From: Streptomyces shenzhenensis
GTDB lineage: Bacteria; Actinomycetota; Actinomycetes; Streptomycetales; Streptomycetaceae
Length of the DNA: 36,777 nucleotides
Assembly (NCBI RefSeq): GCF_003688995.1
Contig: NZ_PENI01000057.1
Coordinates: forward strand, 1-36,777
Direction: 5' to 3'
Shown here: one piece after another, positions 30,512-36,777 of the stretch
Position numbering within the stretch: the stretch's first letter is position 1
Layout: the number at the start of each line of letters is the position of its first letter
Notes under the pieces: model-generated
What the model was told of the DNA's origin: nothing
Seen by the model: only the letters and a program-made list of their open reading frames with translations
Databases searched by the model: none
Position numbers and translations under genes: made by a program

Positions 30512-31399
30512 TCACGCGCGCAGGTGCTCGCTGTCGTCGACAATTTGTTTCAGGAGTGCTCCGATCGCGTTGACCCGTCCGAGCCTGACCAGGTCCTTCG
30601 GAATCACCACCCAGTACGTACGCGTAACCGTGAAATCCCGTGGCAGAACCCGCACGAGGCCGGGCTCCGCATCGCCTATGTAGGTCGGTAGAGGCGCAAT
30701 ACCGAGACCTTGTCGAGCTGCGGTGTAGTGACCGGTGATGTTGTTCGTCTGCACCATCAGGCGCGCCTCGGCCAGATGCTCTGCGAGACTCTTGAGGGGT
30801 TGGACGTCCAACAGGGAGTCGAGGTACCAGATGAAGGGATGCTCGGCGAGTTCAGATCGATCTCTCGGTGCGCCGTGGCGCTCGAGGTACTCGGCCGAGG
30901 CGTACAGGCCGAGGTCGTAGTCCGCGAGCTTGTGCACTTCGACCAAGCGGCGCGATGGCTTCTCCAACGTGATCGCGATGTCGAAGTCGCGTCCGGTGAT
31001 GAGGTCGTGTGTCGTCGAGGTGAACACCTCGACCATCAAGTCATCATGTCGCTCTCGCAGATCAGAGAGAGCGGGGATGAGCAGGTAGGCGCCGAACCCG
31101 TCCGGGGACAGGACGCGCACCGTCCCCGCCAAAGCGCCCGTTCTCGGCGATGCGCTGTCCATGGCTGCGGCCAGGATCGTCTCCATCGACTCCGCGTGGG
31201 GGAGAACTCGCCGACCTGCCTCGGTCAGCGTCCAACCCGAGACACCGCGATCGAACAATCGCACGTTCAGCTCTTGTTCAAGCCTGCCGAGGCGTCTTGA
31301 GACGGTCGTTTGGTCCATCTGCAAACGCTGCGCCGCGTCACCCAGCCGTTTGCTCCGCGCGAGCTCAAGGAAGACGCGGAAGTTGTCTGCGCTGACCAT
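30512..31399 (-). CDS. LysR-family transcriptional regulator (unrelated to the paralogous pair)
   Basis: This gene codes for 295 residues from the ATG at 31399 (MVSADNFRVFLELARSKRLGDAAQRLQMDQTTVSRRLGRLEQEL). An ATG 15 bases upstream is possible. The N-terminal helix-turn-helix and the effector domain are of normal LysR form; the sequence is distant from the pair at 12524 and 15217. It lies downstream of the amidase gene, with 198 bases between and an AT-rich promoter-like region at 31405-31440, so it may be transcribed on its own. It probably regulates the amidase and permease genes upstream. Confidence 0.88.
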   Translation of the reverse strand: MVSADNFRVFLELARSKRLGDAAQRLQMDQTTVSRRLGRLEQELNVRLFDRGVSGWTLTEAGRRVLPHAESMETILAAAMDSASPRTGALAGTVRVLSPDGFGAYLLIPALSDLRERHDDLMVEVFTSTTHDLITGRDFDIAITLEKPSRRLVEVHKLADYDLGLYASAEYLERHGAPRDRSELAEHPFIWYLDSLLDVQPLKSLAEHLAEARLMVQTNNITGHYTAARQGLGIAPLPTYIGDAEPGLVRVLPRDFTVTRTYWVVIPKDLVRLGRVNAIGALLKQIVDDSEHLRA

Positions 31400-31597
31400 G
31401 CTGCATTCTTGCATAGGACTTTGTGTATTTGATCGTCTACGACAGCATGGATGCCGCGCGAGGGTCTTGCCCTCGCCGCGATAAGCGTTGCGGCAGGTCA
31501 GCGCCGCGGTCGGCGGCGCCGACAAGCCGGGGTCCCCGCTGAAAGACTCAGGTCGACAGTTCTCTGCCCAGGAGCGGACGGACCTGGTTCATCCGGT

Positions 31598-33043
31598 TCA
31601 CAGGTCGGGGTGCCGCTTGTTCCACTCCGTCACGCGCTGGAAGGCGTCGACGATCCCGACGAGCGCGGGCTCGCCGAAGGCCGGTCCCACCATCTGCAGG
31701 CCGACGGGGAACGGGCGCCCGGAGTCGGTCGTGGCGAACCCGCCGGGGAATGTGATGGTCGGGAGCTGCGAGAGAGTGAAGGGCACGGTGAACCGGTGCA
31801 CACCAGCCGTCGTCTCCTCGTCCATGCGCATCATCTTCTCCACGGGCGGCGCGATGAACGACAGCGCTGGGATCAGGACGGCATCAACCGTGCTGACGGC
31901 CGCCTCCATGCGGCCCTTGAAGTTCCAACGGCGCAAGAGCAACTCGTCGTAGTCGATCGCCGACAGCTGACGGCCACGCTCGATCAGCTCGCGCAGCGCC
32001 GGGCCGTAGGTGTTGCGGTGCGCGAGGAAGTCCTCGCCGTGTGCGCGGGCGGTCTGCGCCGCGCACACACCGAACCAGTCCTCGATCGCCTGCGTGGGGT
32101 CGGGGAGGGCCACCTCGACGATCTCGGCGCCGAGGCTGCTCAACTGGGCCTCGGCCGCCCGGTGGGTCTTCTCGATGTCCTCGCTCACCGCGCTGTAGCT
32201 CCACTGCGGGTCCACACCGATGCGCACACCCCTCATCGACCGCGGCTCACCGACAGAGAGGCTGGGGACAGGAAGCAGCGACGCGGTCGGGTCGCGGTCG
32301 TCCGCACCGGCGATCGTCTCCAGGACGAGTCCGGCGTCGCGGGCGGAGCGGCACATCGGCCCGACGTGGTCGAGGGTGGCCGCGAGCTCGAAGACGCCGG
32401 CCCGGCTCACCCGACCCCAGGTCGGTTTGAGCCCGGTCACCCCGTTGGCGGCGGAGGGCATCCGGATCGAGCCGCCGGTGTCCGAACCGAGGGCGCCGAA
32501 ACAGAGCCCGGCGGCCGTCGAGGCACCACTTCCGCTGGAAGAGACACCGACCCAGCGGTGCGCGTCCCAGGGGTTCAACGGTGCCCGGAAGGGATGGGTG
32601 TGCTCGGTGTACACCCCCTCGGTCGTGTGCACCTTCCCGAGGATGACGGCGCCTGCGCCCTCGAGACGCTCGACGACCGTCGCCGAGGTGGCAGCCACGA
32701 TCCCCTTGCGCGACGCCATCCCCGCCTCGGTGGGCCAGCCCGCCTTGTCGTAGATGTCCTTGACGGCAAGCGGTACGCCGTCGAGCCGCCCGAGCGACCG
32801 GCCGGCGGCGCGCCGCTCGTCCGAGCGGCGGGCGGCCGCCATGGCCTCCTCGGCGGCGAGACAGGCATAGGAGCCGATGGTCGCGTCGACGGCGTCGATG
32901 CGCTCGAGCATCGCCCTGGTGACCTCCTGCGAGCTCAGCTCCCCTGAGGAGAGCAGATCGGAGAGCTCGTAGATCTCCTTGTAGTGCAGTTGCTCGGTGT
33001 TGTCTCTGCTGGCGGTGTCCGTGCTCGCGGTGTCTGTGCTCAT
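31598..33043 (-). CDS. Amidase-signature enzyme
   Basis: This gene codes for 481 residues. Amidase-signature enzymes hydrolyse C-N bonds with a Ser-Ser-Lys triad: Lys95 in GVPLAVKD, the Ser168-170 run in VGVSSSGSG, and Ser192 as nucleophile in SDTGGSIR. The C-terminal block with VGLQMVGPAFGE is also typical. The N-terminus carries a short repeat (STDTASTDTAS). Known members act on amides, allophanate, malonamate or N-carbamoyl compounds. Its partner permease lies upstream in the same direction, now separated by a 166-bp inverted-repeat element. The function is probably to hydrolyse an imported amide; the substrate is unknown. Confidence 0.9.
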   Translation of the reverse strand: MSTDTASTDTASRDNTEQLHYKEIYELSDLLSSGELSSQEVTRAMLERIDAVDATIGSYACLAAEEAMAAARRSDERRAAGRSLGRLDGVPLAVKDIYDKAGWPTEAGMASRKGIVAATSATVVERLEGAGAVILGKVHTTEGVYTEHTHPFRAPLNPWDAHRWVGVSSSGSGASTAAGLCFGALGSDTGGSIRMPSAANGVTGLKPTWGRVSRAGVFELAATLDHVGPMCRSARDAGLVLETIAGADDRDPTASLLPVPSLSVGEPRSMRGVRIGVDPQWSYSAVSEDIEKTHRAAEAQLSSLGAEIVEVALPDPTQAIEDWFGVCAAQTARAHGEDFLAHRNTYGPALRELIERGRQLSAIDYDELLLRRWNFKGRMEAAVSTVDAVLIPALSFIAPPVEKMMRMDEETTAGVHRFTVPFTLSQLPTITFPGGFATTDSGRPFPVGLQMVGPAFGEPALVGIVDAFQRVTEWNKRHPDL

Positions 33044-33083
33044 TCAAAGCTCCGGTCTCGACCTGTTGTTCTCTGTTGGCGGG

Positions 33084-33249
33084 CTAGGGTCTTTCGTTTG
33101 GATCAGGCCGGTTCAGGGAGCGGGGTCTGGTGCCGTGGATCGCAAGGCGGAGGAGGGCGGCAGGGCGGAGCCCTGACAACCGACGACAACGCCGCGAGGC
33201 GCGGTGCCAGGGCCCGCGAGCCCGGCATGATCCAAACGAGAGGCCCTAG
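33084..33249. mobile_element. MITE-like element with 22-bp terminal inverted repeats
   Basis: Left end 33084-33105 and right end 33228-33249 are inverted repeats with 20 of 22 matches. Both ends begin with CTAG and share the block TCGTTTGGATCA. The TA of each CTAG would be the target duplication, as for IS630/mariner-type insertion at CTAG. There is no coding frame inside, only GC-rich sequence with further small stems. Its right end overlaps the TAG stop of the NCS1 permease gene. Without it, the gap to the amidase gene would be about 40 bases. Ends of this type are, to my knowledge, repeated in Streptomyces genomes. That last point needs a search. Confidence 0.75.
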
Positions 33250-34685
33250 TCCATGGCTGGCGCGGGGGCGGGCGCCACGGGGACGTCCGACCGTCGGTAA
33301 TGCGATCCCTTGGTGAGGACCGTCAGAGATATGTAGATCACCGGACCCAGCACCATCGCGATGAAGGAGGCGTAGTAGTCCGGATACAGCCCGGCCACCC
33401 CAGCGGCACCGACGACGATACTGACGAGCAACGCCGCGACACCGCACACGTTCCAGTTCTTGACCTCGCTCTCGAGATACTCGATCTGGTCGGCCGGCGC
33501 GAGGTGGAGCCACTTGCGGCAGACGAAGTAATCGCTGAGCAGGATGAAGATCCACGTATTGGTCATGATGCCGGTGATGGCAAGGAAAGTGGCCGTGTAC
33601 TGCAGGATGTTGATCGGGTAGAGCGCGATGCCGACGACGACCAGAAGCACCATCCACCACTGCCTGCCGACTCTCCTCTTCGAGAGGGCGTCCCAGCTGT
33701 TGGCGAGCGCGAGCGAGCCGGAGTAGAGGTTCATGACGTTGATACGGATCTGGGTCACGATCGCGAAGATCACACCAAGAACACCCATGATCACGGTGAA
33801 GTACAGGCCCGGGTCGGTTGCGGAGAGCTCCTGCTGGGCGCGAGTCCCGTCGAAGCGGTCCACCATCGTGAACCCGAGGAAGACACCGACGATCATGACG
33901 CCGACGATCATGAGCAGCTCGACGAGCATCACCGCGCCGGTACCGACGTAGGAGACCGACCGCTTGACGAAGCGGCCGTAGTCAGTTGCGATCAGTGCCT
34001 GGAAGACCACCTGCCCGTTGGCCAGGCTCAAGGCCTGCCACATCGCCGAGGTCGAGACACCTCCGGTGACCTTCCATTCCCCGGGGCCGACGAGGACGTA
34101 GCCCTTGGCCAGCATGACCATGCCGACGACGAAGAGCAGGATGAAGATCGGCGTGCCGAACCGCTGCAGGAGGCTCATCGAGTGCATGCCGCGCCATGAG
34201 AAGTAGAGCGCGGTCGAGGCGACGAGGGCGAAGACCACGCTCGCACCGGCGGAGTTGATCGAGATGTCGAACAGCTCACTCAGGCCGTGCGAGACGATGC
34301 TTCCCTCGAAGATGAAGTAGAAGACGTAGTTGATCGCGTAGACGAACGAGGCCACCGCGGAGCCCTTGGCGCCGAATCCGAGGCCTCGGGAGAGCAATGG
34401 CAGCGAGAGTCCTTGCTGGCTCGCGATCCGCATGACCATCGCACCCACGATCGTGGCCCCGACGACCATGTAGGCGACCGGGATCAGGAACATCGGCCAG
34501 CCGACCAGGAACCCGATCTGGCCGCCGAGGGCGAACCAGAACATCGCCGTGATGTTTCCGGTCAGGACCAGCAGGATCGCCGGTCGGCGCCAGCGCGCGC
34601 TCTCGGGCACCCTCTCCGTCGCGTAGCTCTCGATCTGGTCGTCGAGGCTGGCGGAGGGGCCTCGGAAGTAGTCAGCGAGACTCAC
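33246..34685 (-). CDS. NCS1-family permease (cytosine/allantoin type), second
   Basis: This gene codes for 479 residues from the GTG at 34685. I choose it because AAGGGA lies seven bases upstream; an ATG two codons earlier (34691) would overlap that site. About 12 membrane helices are seen. NCS1-like features are LTGNITAMFWFALGGQIGFLVGWP, LLSRGLGFGAKG, VVFQALIATDYGRF and SDYFVCRKW. These differ enough from the first NCS1 permease to suggest another substrate, such as cytosine, uracil or hydantoin. The gene ends with TAG in the CTAG of the MITE-like element. The amidase gene follows, so the two probably form an uptake and hydrolysis pair. Confidence 0.9.
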   Translation of the reverse strand: MSLADYFRGPSASLDDQIESYATERVPESARWRRPAILLVLTGNITAMFWFALGGQIGFLVGWPMFLIPVAYMVVGATIVGAMVMRIASQQGLSLPLLSRGLGFGAKGSAVASFVYAINYVFYFIFEGSIVSHGLSELFDISINSAGASVVFALVASTALYFSWRGMHSMSLLQRFGTPIFILLFVVGMVMLAKGYVLVGPGEWKVTGGVSTSAMWQALSLANGQVVFQALIATDYGRFVKRSVSYVGTGAVMLVELLMIVGVMIVGVFLGFTMVDRFDGTRAQQELSATDPGLYFTVIMGVLGVIFAIVTQIRINVMNLYSGSLALANSWDALSKRRVGRQWWMVLLVVVGIALYPINILQYTATFLAITGIMTNTWIFILLSDYFVCRKWLHLAPADQIEYLESEVKNWNVCGVAALLVSIVVGAAGVAGLYPDYYASFIAMVLGPVIYISLTVLTKGSHYRRSDVPVAPAPAPAMD

Positions 34686-34752
34686 GTGCATTTCCCTTCG
34701 GGCGACAACGCCGTCGCCGTAGCCCACTCCGCGGACACCGCGGTCGGCCAAC

Positions 34753-34769
34753 AGATGTGAGTCACATCT
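34753..34769. promoter_or_regulatory. Perfect dyad upstream of the second NCS1 permease
   Basis: AGATGTGAGTCACATCT has perfect 8-base arms around one central base. It lies about 68 bases upstream of the permease start, so it may be an operator. The one-base spacer excludes a CRP-type site and fits a GntR-like dimer better. No regulator of that type is visible here. Confidence 0.6.
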
Positions 34770-34866
34770 CAGCGAGCAACGATGCATGAGTCAATGCCGA
34801 AATGTGCAGTTGCGACTTCATATCTGCAGGCGGGAGGAGGCGGTCGTCGACCCTTCGGAGGTGGCG

Positions 34867-35055
34867 GGCGAGATGAACCTTGCTGGTCAGGACGCCCCGG
34901 GAGCGTCCGAGGCGGGCATCGGGCCCCCTTTTCGGACGCATCCGCTCGAAGGTTCCGTTCGTCACCCGGCGGCGGAAGCGGGTGTGCGGCGTGGCCCAGG
35001 GCCCGTACCGCTCGGGCACGTCCCGCCAGGCCGTACCGGTGCGGGAGCGTGCCGC
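34867..35055 (-). pseudogene. Remnant of an IS5-type transposase
   Basis: On the minus strand one frame reads RTGTAWRDVPERYGPWATP, RFRRRVTNGTFERM, and then GRSRGVLTSKVHLA. The first block is the conserved N-terminal region of IS5-type transposases (WRDLPERFGPW), and the last is the GRSRGGLTSKVHLA block that contains the catalytic-region start. The stretch between them is far shorter than normal, so about 50-60 residues have been deleted. There is a TGA just before the first block and no transposase C-terminus. This is a dead fragment. The rest of 34692-35123 has no gene I can support. Confidence 0.75.
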
Positions 35056-35123
35056 TCACACGAGTGCCTTGCCGACGTCCTCCGAGGCATCGGCAAGGCA
35101 ACGAGCGTCATCGGTCAGGCAGC

Positions 35124-36641
35124 TCAGGAATGGGTCGGCATCGCGAAGTCTGCGCGTACCTTGGTGTCGTTGGGCCAGCGGGTGGTGGCGGTCTTGTAGC
35201 GGGTGTAGAAGCGCACCCCTTCGGGGCCGTGGATGTGGTGGTCACCGAAGAGCGACCGCTTCCAACCGCCGAAGGAGTGGAAGGCCATGGGGACCGGAAT
35301 CGGCACATTGACGCCGACCATGCCCGCCTCGACCTGGTTCAGGAAGGCGCGGGCCGTGTGCCCGTCGGCCGTGAAGATGGCCGTGCCGTTGCCGAACTCG
35401 TGGTCATTGACGAGCTTCAGAGCCTCGGCGAACGACTGAACACGCACCATCGCCAGCACGGGGCCGAAGATCTCCTCGCGGTAGATCCGCATGTCCGGAG
35501 TGACGTGGTCGAAGAGTGTGCCGCCGATGAAGAAGCCGCCCTCGTGCCCGGGGAACGGGACCCGGCGGCCGTCGACGACCAACTCGGCTCCCTCCTCGGT
35601 GCCCACGTCGAGGTAGCCGGCGACCTTGTCCCGGTGGACCTTGGTGACCAGGGGGCCCATCTCGACTCCGTCCTGCGTGCCGGGGCCGATCTTGAGGTCG
35701 GCGAGGGCGGCGACAAGGCGCTCGCGCAGGGCGTTCGCGATCTCCTCGCCGACGGGGACGACGACCGAGATCGCCATGCACCGCTCGCCGGCTGAACCGT
35801 AGGCGGCGCCCATCAGCGCGGCGACCGCCTGGTCGAGGTCGGCGTCGGGCATGACGACCATGTGGTTCTTGGCACCGCCGAGTGCCTGGACCCGCTTGCC
35901 ATGGGCGGAAGCGGTCTTGTGGACATACTCGGCGATGGGAGTCGAGCCGACGAAGCTGACCGCCTCTACGTCGTCGTGTGCGAGGAGCGCGTCCACAGCG
36001 GTCTTGTCGCCGTGGACGACATTGAACACGCCCTTGGGCAGTCCGGCTTCGGCGAGCAACTTGGCGAGCTCGACCGTGAGGGTGGGGTCCTTCTCCGACG
36101 GCTTCATCACGAAGGTGTTCCCGCAGGCGAGCGCGACGGGGAACATCCACATGGGCACCATGGCGGGGAAGTTGAAGGGCGAGATTCCCGCGACCACACC
36201 GAGTGGCTGGCGCAGGGACACCGCGTCCACTGCGCGGGCGACGTTCTCGGAGAATTCCCCCTTCAGCTGCTGGGGGATGCCACAGGCGAACTCGACGACT
36301 TCGAGCCCACGGACGATCTCGCCCTTGGCGTCGTCGAGTACCTTGCCGTGCTCGGCCGTGATGATCGCGGCCAGGCGGTCCGTCTCGCGTTCCACCAGGT
36401 CCCGGAACCGGAACAGGATGCGGGCGCGGATGTGCGGAGGGGTGACGGACCACGTTTCGAATGCCTCGGCAGCAGCCCGGACGGCGGTGTCCACGTCCGC
36501 GGCCGTTCCCAGTGCGACGAGGCCGGTCACCTGGCCGGTGGCGGGGTCGTACACCTCGCTGCGGCGCTCGGCGCCGCAGTCGTCGAGGCGGCCGTCGATG
36601 TAGTGGTCGATGTGTGCGGGGACGTTTGTTGTAGTGGTCAT
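35124..36641 (-). CDS. mmsA: CoA-acylating methylmalonate-semialdehyde dehydrogenase
   Basis: This gene codes for 505 residues, ATG 36641 after GAGGAGCC. The enzyme converts methylmalonate semialdehyde or malonate semialdehyde to propionyl-CoA or acetyl-CoA with NAD+, in valine, inositol or beta-alanine/pyrimidine breakdown. The catalytic Cys288 is in SAGERCMAIS. The active-site loop reads LGGAKNHMVVMPDAD, the form of this CoA-dependent family, with Asn in place of the general-base Glu of other aldehyde dehydrogenases. NAD-binding ISPFNFPAMVPMWMFP lies at 153-168. Length is normal. The 3' end of another gene lies nine bases upstream, so it may be in an operon that extends past the window. Confidence 0.95.
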   Translation of the reverse strand: MTTTTNVPAHIDHYIDGRLDDCGAERRSEVYDPATGQVTGLVALGTAADVDTAVRAAAEAFETWSVTPPHIRARILFRFRDLVERETDRLAAIITAEHGKVLDDAKGEIVRGLEVVEFACGIPQQLKGEFSENVARAVDAVSLRQPLGVVAGISPFNFPAMVPMWMFPVALACGNTFVMKPSEKDPTLTVELAKLLAEAGLPKGVFNVVHGDKTAVDALLAHDDVEAVSFVGSTPIAEYVHKTASAHGKRVQALGGAKNHMVVMPDADLDQAVAALMGAAYGSAGERCMAISVVVPVGEEIANALRERLVAALADLKIGPGTQDGVEMGPLVTKVHRDKVAGYLDVGTEEGAELVVDGRRVPFPGHEGGFFIGGTLFDHVTPDMRIYREEIFGPVLAMVRVQSFAEALKLVNDHEFGNGTAIFTADGHTARAFLNQVEAGMVGVNVPIPVPMAFHSFGGWKRSLFGDHHIHGPEGVRFYTRYKTATTRWPNDTKVRADFAMPTHS

Positions 36642-36650
36642 GGCGGCTCC

Positions 36651-36777
36651 TCAGGCGGCTCTACCGTCTTGATCGGGTTGGTCGAGCCATTCGTAGGGTT
36701 GGGTCGCCCAGGGGTGCTGGGTGTGGCTATCAGGCGGCTGCCGTCTCGTGGCTTGCCTCGCTTCGCCGCCCGGCACC
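36651..36777 (-). CDS. 3' end of a gene upstream of mmsA
   Basis: A minus-strand frame open at the right edge ends with TGA at 36653-36651, nine bases before the mmsA start. The last residues, HPWATQPYEWLDQPDQDG, have a protein-like composition with aromatic residues rarely seen in shadow frames here. No family is recognised from 42 residues. The short gap would make it the preceding gene of the mmsA transcript. Confidence 0.4.
   Translation of the reverse strand, partial: VPGGEARQATRRQPPDSHTQHPWATQPYEWLDQPDQDGRAA

Noticed and set aside
31451..32947. A 498-codon plus-strand frame opposite the amidase
   Set aside because: Shadow frame; the amidase on the other strand has a full catalytic triad.
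34753..34769. CRP-type binding site (TGTGA...TCACA)
   Set aside because: The half-sites are only one base apart, while CRP sites need six. It was kept as an unassigned dyad.
1..36777. tRNA, rRNA, CRISPR array or riboswitch
   Set aside because: I looked for cloverleaf-like ends, regularly spaced repeats and known riboswitch cores on both strands and saw none I could support.

Overview
High-GC window with the codon bias, gene families and start-codon use of Streptomyces or a close relative. Many genes start with GTG, and many neighbouring genes share ATGA or GTGA stop/start overlaps. The left third is accessory DNA. The rest consists of catabolic clusters, each with its own local regulator. 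All functions are read from sequence alone; nothing was searched.

Layout. 1-3529: the 3' end of metE, a damaged mgtC gene (minus strand) translationally coupled to a small gene, then an NhaA antiporter fused to a DsbA-like thioredoxin domain. 3845-11299 (minus strand): a chain of about 15 small genes joined mostly by start/stop overlaps. It begins next to a divergent XRE-type repressor (11478-11945), runs through several helix-turn-helix, zinc-ribbon and membrane proteins and a protein resembling the Acb2/Tad1 cyclic-nucleotide sponge family, and ends in a phage-type lysis cassette (endolysin, r1t-like holin, XhlA-like protein) and a 36-bp perfect palindrome. I see no integrase, capsid, tail, portal or terminase gene. 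It is therefore either a prophage remnant or a domesticated or satellite lysis island, and it is the most interesting part of the window.

12524-16217: two paralogous LysR regulators flank a catalase-like haem protein. The catalase promoter and the region upstream of the second LysR gene share a near-identical segment with a CAATCGGCATTG dyad. 16391-17625 holds decayed DNA, including a secreted-protein pseudogene with an in-frame TAG.

17626-26292: a carbohydrate/phosphodiester island. A GH4 glycosidase and DeoR regulator (minus) face a tightly packed plus-strand operon: PfkB kinase, ABC binding lipoprotein, two permeases, ATPase, glycerophosphodiester phosphodiesterase and inositol-monophosphatase-like phosphatase. 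Binding protein to phosphodiesterase follows the E. coli ugpBAECQ order. The extra phosphatase, kinase and glycosidase suggest uptake and dismantling of a glycerophospho-inositol or glycosylated glycerophosphodiester.

26390-36777: nitrogen-compound catabolism. A nitrilase and NCS1 permease pair lies divergent from a PucR regulator. A second NCS1 permease and amidase pair has a LysR gene downstream and is split by a 166-bp inverted-repeat element resembling a MITE. Then come an IS5-type transposase remnant and a CoA-acylating methylmalonate-semialdehyde dehydrogenase. Together these suggest use of hydantoins, pyrimidines or related amides and nitriles, possibly ending in a semialdehyde.
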